Shown here piece after piece: positions 38,941 to 51,822 of a DNA stretch of 64,000 nucleotides (position 1 is the stretch's first letter; every line of letters begins with the position of its first letter). The notes below the pieces were generated by a model. It was not told the DNA's origin. It saw nothing but the letters and a program-made list of their open reading frames with translations, and searched no databases. Source of the stretch: Pratylenchus scribneri (taxonomy: Eukaryota; Nematoda; Chromadorea; Rhabditida; Pratylenchidae); the NCBI GenBank assembly GCA_030063045.1, contig JAQSEB010000047.1, forward strand, positions 3,100,001 through 3,164,000, read 5' to 3'. Position numbers and translations under genes: made by a program.

Positions 38941-40623
38941 TATAAAATGATGATCACTGCGCTTCAAATTTTTTCGTCATTTTCAATTTTCGACAAATTA
39001 TATATTTTCTTAAAATTTTTAACTATTTGGGGCCCAATCCTCTCATTGGCCCAATCCCTAAAATCCAATCACATAATTTTCTGATTTTTGACAAATAAAT
39101 TTCATTTTCCAATTTTAAATTGCCTAAAAACCCAATAATTTGGTGTTCTCTTATGGCCCAAATTCCTTGCCTAAAAGATGGAAAATTATTAAAGAAAATA
39201 ATAGAATAAAAATTGGCCAAAAATTGGCACATGATTTGGCAACCTTCCTTTCTTTTTTCTTAGCAATACAAAATCCATTTTTGTTCCTTTCAAATTTTGG
39301 CCAAACTCCTTCTTGGCCCATGGCTTCAATTCATTCAAAAATTTGTGGCCAAAATGCAAAGCTTTTCCCATTTTTATTATTTGCTCTTTGATCCTTTCCC
39401 CCTTTTCCCCATATTATGCGTTAATTCCTGTTGGCTCACTTTTCGCCCCACACAAATTTCTTCAAAGATTATAAAATAAATTTTGAGGAAAAATAAGCAG
39501 ATTAAAACGTACCCCGGCGCCAAAAACACACATAATATTTTCTCCCAATAATAATTTTCTTTTTATGAGGCCGCCTTTGAAAGGGCAAAGATTTTAAAAT
39601 ATAAATGGACAACCAAAAAATATTATACCAAGAAGAGTTAAAAATGGTGTTTGAGCCTCAAAAATTTGTCAAAAATCCGCACCAATAAATGTTTGAAATG
39701 AGGAGGGGCCATTTTGGCGTGCGCGAAAAAATAAAAGGCGGTACCGCAAAAAAGTGGGCGGTCCCAAATTCCCACAAAAAGCAAATCACAAAAATTTGCA
39801 CTTAAAATGTGTGTGCGTGGGGAATTGGGTGGGATTGGCTATGGCTTCCACAATTTTGGCCGTCGTCGTCGTCCTTTTTGGCTATTAATTTCCTCCTTCC
39901 CTTTCATTGGGCGCATTATTTAAGGTGGCCACCATTTTTAGTTTTTCCTTCATTCCACCTTCATTCACCCCTTCTCCTCCTTTTTTTTGGCCAACCGTAA
40001 TTTAGTTCCCTATTCCTCATTTTCAACAAAACAGTGTCTTAAATTTGCCTCAAACAAATTTTTTTATTGTTTATTTGATCAAATTAAGCATTAAAGGTGA
40101 TTAATTTAGATCTGATTATCTTCAAAATAAGAATAATTTTTTATGACAAAATTGTGCCTAAAATCTAACAGGGAAATATTTTAAAAATCCCAATGAAAAA
40201 TTTTATAATTTATTTGAAGAACAGATTAAACATTGAAAGAGTCCTAAAACTTTGATAGGATGAATTTTTTTTATTGGTTGCATATAAAATTATATCTATT
40301 TAAATGACATTTAATGATTTGTTTAGGCTTTAATTGTGTCTTTTGAATTTGGTTATAATTCAAGTTTAGGTCATTTTAAATAGTGCCACTATTTACCTCT
40401 TTATGACATAACAAAAAATGAAATAAAAATATATTAAAATTTGATTCATTTCAAAAACCCAAAAAATACACAAATGCCCATATTAACTTTCCCATTTTTG
40501 CATATTTTGGATAAAAAAAAATTAAAATTTGTCTATTTCCACCTAATTTTCATACCTAATTTTATCGGAAAAAATAAATAAATGTCTTTGCCATTTTTAG
40601 CAATTCACAAAACATTCATAAAA

Positions 40624-43600
40624 ATGTTCAAAATTGTCTTCTTTTTCATTTTCCTTTCCACCATCTGCTTTTGGCCACAACCTGCGGCATTCAGCCATCA
40701 ACCCATTGCTGAGGATGACCAAATTGAGGCCAACAATTTGGTCCTTTTGGACGACAATGGCCAATCCTCACAATCGGCTCCAATGCTATTTGTGGACGAA
40801 AATGCTGAAAATACCAATGATTTGCCCGCTGGCCCATTTCGCTCTGCGGCCAGTCCAAATCGACCAAATATTTTGGTGCTGATGGTCGATGACCTTGGCT
40901 ACGGTGATTTGCAAAGTTATGGGAATCCAACGCAAGGATGGACCGAGGTGGACCATTTGATGTCGGAAGGTGTCCGTTTCACGAATGCCTACGCCGCCGA
41001 TTCAATGTGCTCACCGAGTCGTGCCGGATTCATGACTGGTCCGTCTATTTTTGGGGAATGGGCAAGGGGAAATCCATTTTTCAAATGGGGAATTTATGGG
41101 GCAATTATATGGGATTAAAAATGCGGGGATAATTGGTTTAGCCTTTAAAATGGAAAGGGAATTAAAAATAATAACAAATGGCTTAAAAACAATAGAAAAT
41201 GGATGGTATTAAATACTTTTAATCCTGGATTATTTTCTAAGTTTATAATTTTTTCTTATTGGTTAAATATACCTAGAATTAGATTTAGACTAGGACTAAA
41301 TAATTTGGCTTTTGGCCATTGAATTGGTTTTAATAAATTCAAATTTTTTTTGAACTAAAAATTGGGTAAATTTTGACAAATGCCGCATCGTTTTCATCGG
41401 ATTCTGCTTATTGTTGAAATGCCTTCAAGGAATAATATTAATATTCACTAAAATGGAATAAAACGCTTAAAATTGGAACCTAACATGAAAATATAATATT
41501 TTAGCCAATGGATATTGTCATTAATTTCTCTGAAAACATTTTATCTTCACAATTTTTCAGGCCGTTTGCCAATTCGTTTGGGCATTGTTGGAGGAAATCG
41601 AGTATTTTTGGTGACGGACACCGGTGGTTTGCCCAAAGAGGAGCCAACAATGGCGGAAATGCTCAAAAAGCATGGCTATCAAACTGGGATGGTCGGCAAA
41701 TGGCATTTGGGCATCAACGCTTTCAACCAATCCGATGGAACATATTTGCCCGGGAGGCGTGGCTTCGACTTTGTTGGCCTCAATTTGCCGTTCACAAACA
41801 ATTGGGAATGCGATGAGACAAAGGACTATTTCCAGAATGGGCCAAATCCGCTGAAATGTTTCCTCTACAGCGGAGATAAGGTAAAAAGGGAATTCGCGCA
41901 CCGACTGTCATAATTTTAAAAATATTAGCTTTTGGAGCTTTTCAAATTTTGATGCTTTTTTAATATATATTAGAAAGAAAAAGTTTCAAAAATTATGCTC
42001 AAAAAGCTGGGGTTGGCTAAACTTCTGCATTTTTTCTTGTTTTCTAGTCATAATTTTCTGTCCAAAAAAACCTTATTTAATTAAAAATGGCCAATGCTAG
42101 CATAAATTATCCAATTTGATCCCTATTTAAAGATTGTCCAACAACCAATTCGATTTGAGAATTTGACTACGGATTTGTTGGCCGATTGGCGTCTTTTCCT
42201 CGAGAATTATGCACTGGCCGATCCCAGTCGTCCATTCTTCTTCTATTTCTCATATCCTCATGTGCATTCAACGCAATTTGCCAATCATCAATTCAAAGGA
42301 AAATCGGAAAGAGGTGAGTGGAGAATTGCCACATTGATAAAAGTGATTGTATTTTTCCTTACAAAAAATAAAATAAATCATTGCTTATTTCCTAATTTGG
42401 TTCTCCTTTGGACAATTTTAATTATTCTATTATTTTTGTTTTCTGCTTTGAGCCCGTAAAAAACGGAGGGAAGATTCCCGGGGAAGGAAAGAACTTTAGA
42501 ATTAAAACTTTCCGGAAAGAAAAATAAACTTTCCGGAAGGAACTTAGAATTAAAACTTTCCGGAAAGAAAAATAAACTTTCCGGAAAGAACTTAGAATTA
42601 AAACTTTCCGGAAAGAAAAATAAACTTTCCGGAAAGTTAGAATTAAAACTTTCCGGAAAGAAAAATAAACTTTCCGGAAGGAACTTAGAATTAAAACTTT
42701 CCGGAAAGAAAAATAAACTTTCCGGAAGGAACTTAGAATTAAAACTTTCCGGAAAGAAAAATAAACTTTCCGGAAAGAACTTAGATTAAAACTTTCCGGA
42801 AAGAATTAAAACTTTCCGGAAAGAACTTAGATTAAAACTTTCCGGAAAGAAAAATAAACTTTCCGGAAAGAACTTAGATTAAAACTTTCCGGAAAGAATT
42901 TAGATTAAAACTTTCCGGAAAGAACTTAGATTAAAACTTTCCGGAAAGAACTTAGATTAAAACTTTCCGGAAAGAATTTAGATTAAAACTTTCCGGAAAG
43001 AACTTAGATTAAAACTTTCCGGAAAGAACTTAGATTAAAACTTTCCGGAAAGAATTTAGATTAAAACTTTCCGGAAAGAACTTAGATTAAAACTTTCCGG
43101 AAAGAACTTAGATTAAAACTTTCCGGAAAGAACTTAGATTAAAACTTTCCGGAAAGAAAAATAAACTTTCCGGAAAGAAAATAAAACTTTCCGGAATGAA
43201 AGAACTTAGAAATTACAATTGATTTCAAAAATGAAAATAACAATGTTTAATGTAAGAAATTAAGAATCAGAATTTAGAAATCAAAATTAAAGATCAAATT
43301 TAAATTTAACTTATTTAAAATTTGTTTTCAATTACTTATTGCTTATTCTCTCATATTCCCTCCCCATTATTTTGTAGGGCTTTTTGGTGACAATCTAAAT
43401 GAGATGGCCTGGTCCGTAGGCGAAATCATTGGTGATTTACGAAAATATGGGCTGGACAGAAGCACATTGGTGGTGTTCACCTCCGATCATGGGCCACATC
43501 AAGAGCTATGCAATAATGGAGGGTCAACGGCTGGATTGAAAGGTGGCAAATCGAATTCTTACGAAGGCGGATTCCGAATTCCATTCGCCACTTGGATGCC

Positions 43601-44667
43601 TGGCAAAGTACTCCGGGGGGCTGTATCCAATGAGGTGATCTCCTCCCTCGACTTGTACCCAACATTTGAAAGGCTGGCCAAAGGAGAAATGGTAGACAAA
43701 GGGAAATATTGGCAATGGGATTTTTTATTATTCTTATGGATTCAGCCTGATTCCAATGCTGCCGGAAATGATGGTCGGCAATTCGAGTACAATCCGCAAA
43801 GGAAATTGGATGGAATCGACATTTGGCCAGAGGTAATATTCCGGGAAAAGAATATGTAAATTATTATCAATTGCCCATTCACAGCTCCTTGGCTATTCCG
43901 CATCCAGCGGTGTCCTCTACAATGATGTTCGCTACCATTTGAACAGTTTGAAGGTGCCGTTGAGCGAACGACGTCCACTTTTCTTCTATTGTAATCGAAA
44001 TTTGATGGCCATAAGATGGAGCAATTATAAGGTTGAATGTGGTCCCATATTCCTATGCTAAATTCCTTCCTCCATAGATCCACTATATGACATCGCCAAT
44101 CTTCAAAAACTTCAGTAAAGATCCAAATTTGGAGGAATTTTGTCCGGGTGGGAAGCCAAGAGCCGATTGGTATGAATCCAACTGGCTTAAATCCAATTAA
44201 ATTAATTTATTCCCTTTAAAGGTACGTTAGCCAAACTTGTCCGGAGCATCAACTGATTCGACATGACCCACCGCTACTCTACGACCTCTACCGGGATCCA
44301 TTCGAACTGTACCCGTTGGTGGACACTGGCAGTGAGGGAATTGTACATCACGTCTTGCAAAAGGCCAGTCGCATTTTGGCCGACCATCGACAGTCCATTG
44401 TGGCCGTGCCCGAACAGCTGGGCCATTTTTCGAGAGATGTGACACCGGTGAGCCGAAAAATAATAAGTGGAGAATTTATGCCAATGATTTTAGTGCTGTA
44501 ATCCGCCTCATTGTCGATGTGATTTTTTGAATGGTGGAATGATGGAAGAGGAAGGGGAAGGAATTCGAATACGATCAATTTCTGGAAATGGTGGGAAAAA
44601 GAAGAAAAAACAGGTGGAAGTGGGCGAAGAGGCAACGGATGATGGAGCAGATGGATTCAGAAGATAG
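40624..44667 (+). CDS. Secreted or lysosomal arylsulfatase (steroid sulfatase/arylsulfatase family)
   Basis: Nine exons (40624-41038, 41561-41880, 42133-42313, 43378-43691, 43746-43832, 43885-44031, 44078-44169, 44222-44447, 44494-44667) give 651 residues. The enzyme should hydrolyse sulfate esters with a formylglycine made from Cys129, in the [12 protein letters not shown] signature. Metal-site Asp pair [10 protein letters not shown] (89-90), MVGKWHLG and FTSDHGPH are present. Residues 1-21 are a signal peptide, then an acidic linker of about 50 residues. An ATG at 40582 is in frame, but a TTTTTAG acceptor at 40600 favours the start at 40624. After a 46-base last intron the protein has the STS-type Cys motif [10 protein letters not shown] (595-604), then a Lys- and acid-rich tail. 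Introns 1-3 are long; intron 3 carries a large minisatellite. Substrate unknown. Confidence 0.93.
42466..43200. repeat. Palindromic minisatellite (CTTTCCGGAAAG), several dozen units, in sulfatase intron 3
   Basis: The 12-base palindrome CTTTCCGGAAAG recurs every 13-28 bases, linked by AACTTAGATTAAAA or AAAATAAA spacers. The left part is built from dimers with the AAAATAAA spacer and the right part mostly from the CTTAGATTAAAA unit. It occupies most of the 1,064-base intron. Confidence 0.95.
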
Positions 44668-45532
44668 TTGGGGTCAAATGATGCAGAGGGAAACGGTCGA
44701 AAATGAGCTTATAGGCAACAGGAGAACCCAAAAGAGCACATAAACATAAAGCAAAAGCACAAATCTCACATCTAATAGATTAACTCAATTTCAATTCAAA
44801 TAGTTTTCCCTTTTCCGTCCATTTAATTGGATCATTGGTTGATTTTGGTTTTGATTTGGGAATTTAAATTGCAAAATATCTATATTAAAATAGATAGTAA
44901 AATCTAATCAAAATTAACCATTCTTTCCTAGCCATATCCATCTATTTTCCGTTGTTTCATTCATAGTTCAAATTGTATTTACCATCCAAAATATTATTTT
45001 TTTACACACCCAAAACATGGTTTTCATGTTTATTTAGTGATAACAACAAACATGGTATTTTTTGAATATTCGCCCTTCCCAAAAATTCATGATTCCTCAA
45101 ATTCCAATTTAACCAAAAATCCAACGATCATTTCTTCCAATTTAATTCAATTTTTTATTCCCCAATCCCAATTTCCCATTAAATTAATGTCCCCAATCTT
45201 TGTTTGTATTTGTTGACATACTTTTCGCCCAAATCCAATATCCATTCCGTACAAATATCCCAAGAAATCCATCAAATCAACCAAAAATGATCTTCTTTTT
45301 GAATAATTTAATTCTATTTATATTTTAATTAAGTTATTTTTCATTTCATTCATAATTAATAAAAAAATGATTACAAAATATCATAAATACAATGCGCAAA
45401 ATATTAGAATATTAAAATGGAATTTATATACAATTTTTTAAAGAGATTAATGATGATTTATATTTGGAATATATCAAGTTAGGGAATTTTGGAGATTAGC
45501 ATTTATATTTGGCCATAATTTTTTCATCCATT
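44668..45532. other. Tail-to-tail intergenic region
   Basis: This is AT-rich sequence between the 3' ends of the sulfatase and the srsx-like receptor. No gene or RNA was seen. Confidence 0.5.
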
Positions 45533-48073
45533 TTAATGTGTGCTTGCTGCATTGTTTGGGTTCATTTGCTGTTGTTGCCTTCTCGTGCTGCTGACCATTA
45601 TCGTATTTTTTGTTGGGGCAATTCCGGCTACTCGACAACCACGCAAAAATTGCAATAATTCCTTGTTGAATGCAGTCCGATAATCCTTGCTAAATGTGGA
45701 AAGAAATAATAAAAATAAATTTGGATAAAAAGAAGGCAATTATAGATTATTAGATAGGAGTTGGACTATTCCCATTAAAAATGATTTTGTACCAACGGTG
45801 TACAGTTTTTTGGCCATAATTAAGAGAGGCAATAGCCAATTAGGGAAGGTGATATACCATTTGAAAGCCCAAACTTTCCTCTATAAAGTGGCTTTAAAAT
45901 ACTTTCTTTATACTCAATTTCTAAAAAATTAGATATCTTCGAGTGTAATATACCCTTTAAAAGCCTCTTTTTAGAGGAAATTCGGGGCTCTAAAATGGTT
46001 TATTGCCTTCCTAAATTGATTGGTCCCTTTGGTGAACTACGGATTCTGGTACACAATTAGCGGTATTCAATAATTTAATTAGGAATTTGAATCCCATTCC
46101 CCCACTTTTCAACACCTGAGGAAATATAGGACGGGTGCATTGATGGCTGAACTGATGTTCAACAAAATGCCATCATACGAATTGAAATACCATTCAAGGG
46201 TGGAACTCAATTGGAGTTGGGGAATGACGAAGGCGCGCATCAGGGAAACGTAGAAATAGCCGCCAATGTTGGCCAAAATGATGACGGCCAATGAGCGAAA
46301 AAGTCGTTGATTTGTGTTGCCTTGTTGACCATCGGCAGAGAGACGAGCTGAAATGGAAGTCAAATTTTAAATTGACAATTGACTATTTGACAATAATTTT
46401 CCCTTCATTTTAACAATTACTCCCTCCACAAAATAAATAAAAAATATTAAACAGTTTAAAAAATGAAAAAGTCAAAGTTTTTTTGAGGCCATTATAAATG
46501 AATTGTTGGAGGATTATAATTGGGTAAAGGATTAGTTTGAATGAGAGAAGCCGAACAAAATTGGAAGAATATTTAATAAAATTATGGGCTTAAAAATGTC
46601 CACATTTGGAAAATGAAACTAGTCTTTTAAACAAAATTAAGAAGGATTTTCTTCCAAGTTTTATGGCCATAAAAATTCCCACTATAATTTTTACCTACGA
46701 TGCATACGCTTAATAGGTAGTAAAATCCATTAACTGGGATTTTTTTTAGCTATAATCATATCTAGTAGTCTTGACTCTTGAATTTCTTCTAATTAGTGGT
46801 TTTTGTTCCCAAATTCCCATCAACTCACTTGATTGCCATCGAATGATGAATCCAACCACCAAATACAGGCCAATGGTCACCACATTGAATGCCATACTAC
46901 TGTACGTATAGATGGGACCGCATTGGCCAATGATCAGGTCAGAAACGTAGCCAGTGACCGGATAATCGGGATACAAATTTGCACAATCCCAAAAATTGAT
47001 CAAAAGCCAAGTGCAAATTGCACCACAAAATAGACAATGCAGGGAAAGATAGACGGCCAAATGGAGTCGAGCATGGAAATGCGGGAGCAGAACACAGAGG
47101 AGACGATCCAAACCGGTGGAAACCTGCAAAATGTGCGCCAAACGGTTTATTGTTTTTGGCCAAATGAACTTGGGAGAGTGCCAAAGATATCAATTTTTGT
47201 ATTATTATGCTAATTCGGACTAATCATTAATTTGATCTTATTTCCTGTCATATTTGATCATCATGATAAGAAAATGCCGGCATTTACAAATTTGAATCTA
47301 TCCATGGTAAATGTATTGGCATTTTCTTACCAAGATTAAACAAAATTTGGCAAAATGGAGGCTAAATTCATTAATCATTACTACTTGACTTCCAATTAGC
47401 CCTAGGGAAAATGATTTTCTGGATTGAAAAAATGCAAAAAATGCTGACCATTGCCGAGAATATTCCGCCAATGCAAAATATTGGGAAGGCCAGAATGCGG
47501 AATGCCAGCCAATATGGAAGGAAATTTTTACAACTCAATGCCATCCAAAGGAAAAGCAAATGGCCAGCCTCATGGCCCATTTCGAAGAAGGAGGTCAATG
47601 CGAGCAAAAAATTGGCCGAACCATGAAGGGCACTTTTGAATGGATTCGAATATTAAAAGGGGAGGGGAACTAACCGATGGCGCAATGTGACAAAAACGAC
47701 CGAAAAATTCATGAAAAAGCCGGGAATACTGACACAATTGAGGATCAGGGCAGTGAGGATGAGGGCCAGTGAATGGCCATGGCCTTGGTTTGCTTGGTAG
47801 AACTATGAAAATTGAGAATTTCGTAAGGAAAAGCCAAAAAAAAGATGGAATGGATTTTGGAAACTGTGCAAATTCGTAGGTTTTTTTGGCAGAAGGATAA
47901 AAGCTCAATTTAGATACTATTATTTTGATTTAATTGGGCAGAAGTTAGGCCATCTTGCGAATTGTCCCTTTGTCCAGCCATCGTCTCATTTCACTTACAA
48001 TATTATTTTGGACAAATTCATTGGATGGAATTGACGAAGGAATATTAATGTTGGCCAAATTTTGGTTGTTCAT
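45533..48073 (-). CDS. srsx-like 7TM chemoreceptor GPCR
   Basis: Six exons (48073-47999, 47802-47675, 47632-47449, 47123-46829, 46347-46116, 45689-45533) give 356 residues. TM1 is ALILTALILNCVSIPGFF. The FLLALTSFFEMGHEAGHLLF segment and STGLDRLLCVLLPHFHARLH (about 131-150) are hallmarks of the Srsx family, the latter replacing the DRY motif. TM5 is TIGLYLVVGFII, TM6 LAVIILANIGGYFYV, and TM7 ends in SAINAPVLYFLRSKDYRTAF, where the family has the NPIIY position and a charged start of the tail. The N-terminus (MNNQNLANINIPSSIPSNEF) is hydrophilic and precedes TM1 directly, as expected for an extracellular N-terminus. Intron 5 holds an FB1 element. Another first exon in the same phase lies upstream at 49286-49197. 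Confidence 0.87.
45800..46035. repeat. Foldback element FB1 in srsx-like intron 5
   Basis: The left arm has TTTTTTGGCCATAATTAAG, GGAAGGTGATATACC, TTTGAAAGCCC and CTATAAAGTGGC. The right arm has AAGCCTCTTTTTAGAGGAAA, GCTCTAAAATGG and TTGATTGGTCCC. It is shorter than other copies. Confidence 0.7.
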
Positions 48074-48454
48074 TTTATTTTATTGGAATGGCAAAAATGT
48101 ATACTTAAGGGGCATATGCAGATGGAAATGAATGACAGTGACTGATTTGCCCTCTCCAATTATTTTATTAAATATATTTATTCACTCCATAAATTAAATT
48201 AATTATTAATGTGATTGAATTGAATTATGCCTATGGAATTTGCCAATTGGTGGAGAAGTTTGCAAAAATTGTGTCAAAATTCAATTTTAATCAGAAAATA
48301 CAAAATATTCTTGTCAAAAGTTTCAAATTCCACTTGAGTAGAATATACTTTACATGAAATTGCATTTTTTATCCCTCAACCTTTGGCCAAATTACTAATT
48401 AAAAAGGAATGATACGCATACGCAGTAGGCACCGACTTGCGGCTGACCCAAATT

Positions 48455-48770
48455 GTCGCCAGCTTATAACTAATCAAGGACAGAACAGATTTTAATGATT
48501 TTGATACCAAATTAAAGAGAAAGCTTATGGCTATCTAAATAAATTATTTTTATTAAAATTGGTTCAGTCAGATTTCTTTAAATTTTGCTCAAAAGATGAT
48601 GGAAATTGGAAAATGACCTTTATGGATTCGCAAAATTTTTACCATTTATTGAACATAAACTAACAATAAAGAATAAACCATTCTGAACTAATTTAGCTAA
48701 GAATAGTCTGTTCTATAATATGATATCAAAATCATCAAAATTGGTTCAGTCCTTGATGAATTATAATTGA
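48455..48770. repeat. Foldback repeat, family FB2
   Basis: It contains TTTGATACCAAATTAAAGAG, TTATTTTTATTAAAATTGGT, TTAGCTAAGAATAGTCTGTT and AAATTGGTTCAGTCCTTGAT. The halves are approximate inverted copies related to the FB2 copies elsewhere. Confidence 0.65.
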
Positions 48771-49196
48771 TCGAAACAAATTGGGCCGGTGATAAATTGG
48801 AATTGGGCACTAAATTCGGAAACGAAAAATAGTCATATTTTTGTGCATAATATTTGGGGTTGAACTTTAAACAATCTCTCAAAGATTATTCAATTTTAAA
48901 CAAATTTAATAAAAAATATGCCACAAAAGCTTCTAGCCCTATCCATATTGAACCTAATTTAAGCCAATAAAATGTATTTTCTGTTGCTTAATTTAATTTA
49001 TATTATTTATTGTTCGCATGATCAATTATCGTTTTTGTTTGTTTTCTGCGCAATTTATTTACACTTATATTTAATAATTTAATAAAAAAAAGAGGAAATG
49101 GTCAACATCCCAAACACATTTATTTTTTATATTAGTAGGCAATATTTTTCAACTTTTTACTATCTCAAAATTTTTTATCCAACTATTTTTGCTTAC

Positions 49197-49286
49197 CGTT
49201 GAAACTGGCGACGAAATATTTGGTTGAGAAGTTGTTAACATTATGGATGGTTGGGAAGAATTTAGAATTGTTATTGTTGTGGACAT
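49197..49286 (-). CDS. Candidate alternative first exon of the srsx-like receptor
   Basis: ATG at 49286 opens 30 codons starting MSTTITILNSSQPSIMLTTS and ends exactly at a GT donor (GGTAAGC) in phase 0, the same phase as the known first exon (48073-47999). It would replace the extracellular N-terminus with a Ser/Thr-rich one carrying NSS and NIS glycosylation sequons. It could also be the lone exon of a lost receptor gene. Confidence 0.4.
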
Positions 49287-50959
49287 TTTTTGAAAGGAAT
49301 TGTTAGTTAAAATAATCTTATTTCTTTAATTTACCAATTAATTTGTGTCAAAACTTTTTAAAGCCATAAAATTTAAGTATTAATGAATTATTAAAACTTG
49401 GTTAGGAATTGGACTTAAGAGAAGAATAAAGAATTTCCCGTTCGGCCTTCCGGCCTATAAAAGGCAAATTTTTCGGTATGAAAAATTGTAGGCAAAATAA
49501 ATAATTTGTAGGCATTAACATTGGACAATATTATGGTATGCAAAATGAGATTTATTCAACTTTTTTGCTACATAAATTTTCGTGCCATTTTTTGTTTAAT
49601 CGAAAAATTGTAGGAAGCAAATTTTGCGGCGAATTGTAGGGAAATTTTTGTGTTATGAATTAAAACCCATCAAAAAATAATATTTTTTTAAATTCAGATT
49701 CAACATTTTTAGATTCGAGTAATGAGAATGACCAAACCCTTTTTCTCTCCTTATTAATTGTCAAAAATGGAAAAATGTGAATTTAGCCTAAAGGTGAATT
49801 GTTTTTCTCACAAGCACAGTAATTTCCCCTTTTTTACCATATCCTTCTTTCAAAGGGATGGAGGAAATTATATAATCGCAACAGTTATGACCTTTTTCTC
49901 AGCAAAACAATAGTCAATTTAGGAAGGCGATATACCATTTAGAGCTCATCTTCTCGGACTATCACAAAAATTTTTATGAAATAAATTACCCAAAATTATT
50001 ATTCAGGGTGATAAAAAATGAGAATCTGGTGAAAAATGAGTTATTTCTGAAGAATTTATAAAAAATTTTCTAAATTCCCAAATAAATCCAAAATTTCATT
50101 CCATTCTCAGAAAAATTTATGGCCATGCCGTAATTTCTCAGACAAGAAAGTTGAAAGTTCAAAAATATTTATCATCAATTGTGGGAAAATGATGAGGAAA
50201 TTGAAATATTGTGAGAATATTATGCCCACTTTTTCGTACTATTCATAAATGATAATTTTAGGGAGAGGCTAAATGAAATGAAAGGAGAAATCCATTTTTA
50301 ATTGGATATTATACCTCCTTCAAATGTTCCTCCAATGTTTTCTCCATTTTGATATCATTTTTGGTTCTAATTGTGCATTTGTATTTTGATTTCCACCTTC
50401 TTTTTTTTGGTATTTTATTTCACAACAAAATTGCGTGCCATCATTAGAAAATTTGGAAAATTCATATGACCATAAAACAAAAATGAATGAATTTGAAAAA
50501 TATTCTGGTTATTGTTAGAACACAATTTCGAACCCAATCTTTGCACATTGAATCAGTTGCAAAAAAAATTAACTTTAAAATTTTGCATTCGATTTTATAG
50601 TTTTGATTAGGTATGAGCTTATTAAAGAAAAAATCAAAGAATATGCCGAAAGATATGGTAAAAAAATACGGTAATTTTATTCAAGTGCACAGTTTCTTAT
50701 TTTTGTGTTTTGACCCCATAAGCCATAACTTTCTGGCCAATTAAACTTTGATCAATTATTTTGGTATAAAAATGCTCTAAGGAAAGAGAAAAATTCAACG
50801 AATAAAAATTTGATAATTTTTGAAAGATTTTAAAAATGATAGCATTGATATTTTTATACGGTTCTGTGGAATAAATTCAGAAGGATTAAAGAAATAATTT
50901 TAATTAAAAATGTTTATTCGTGAATTCTTAAAAATACAAAATTTTTGTTGATAATTTCC

Positions 50960-51455
50960 TAAAAACAGTTTGTGTTTCACTTAGCTTAAAACATTTTAAA
51001 AAACATTTGTGTTTCACTTAGCTTAAAAACATTTGTGTTTCACTCAGCTTAAAAACATTTGTGTTTCAATAGCTTAAAAACATTTGTGTTTCACTTAGCT
51101 TAAAAACATTTGTGTTTCACTCAGCTTAAAAACATTTGTGTTTCACTTAGCTTAAAAACATTTGTGTTTCACTCAGCTTAAAAACATTTTTGTTTCAATA
51201 GCTTAAAAACATTTGTGTTTCACTTAGCTTAAAAACATTTGTGTTTCACTCAGCTTAAAAACATTTGTGTTTCATTTAGCATAAAAACATTTGTGTTTCA
51301 CTTAGCTTAAAAACATTTGTGTTTCAATAGCTTAAAAACATTTGTGTTTCATTTAGCATAAAAACATTTGTGTTTCACTCAGCTTAAAAACATTTTGTAT
51401 TTCACTTAGCTAAAAACATTGTGTGTTTCATTTAGCCAAAAACATTTTGTGTTTT
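50960..51455. repeat. Second array of the 26-base minisatellite, about 18 copies
   Basis: The unit AAAAACATTTGTGTTTCACT plus TAGCTT or CAGCTT is the same as in the array at 29223-29960. Variants specific to this array include TTTCAATAGC and TTTAGCATAA, which themselves recur and so show higher-order duplication. Confidence 0.95.
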
Positions 51456-51822
51456 CGTTTAAAAATTAATTAATTGATGTGCCATAAATGGAAAAAAATT
51501 TAGGTATGTGAAATGGTAAATGGAATCAAAAAGAGTGAAATTTGTGAATTAAAATTGTCAATGCCCCTTATATATCACATTTTTGTGCATGAAAATACAT
51601 TTATATTTGCTTAATAAATCCAAAATAGCATCAAGTTAAATTCATCAAATTAATTTAAATTTATTAACAAGTAAAAATTAGCAATAAAGGATTAATATTT
51701 GAGAGGTAAATATGTTTTATTTTAAGAATTCTATTTATGAAATAATTGTTGGTTTCCGAATTAGTCTTCTTTTCAATGTTCATCCCAATTATAATTGGCA
51801 AAAATTCCATCTTTAAATTTCT

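Larger units (their letters stand above)
29961..40623. other. Long region without a supported gene
   Basis: I checked the longer open frames on both strands (for example 30491-30730, 31848-32156, 32853-33221 and 38294-38659). None shows a known family, and none joins to neighbours in phase except a doubtful two-exon candidate at 38223-38483. The stretch holds three FB1 elements, an FB2 element (37640-38000), a family-R3 repeat (38790-38940), pyrimidine-rich sequence at 33.2-34.2 kb and a short hairpin near 31207-31244 (CAGCTGG...AGCAGCTG). Confidence 0.5.
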
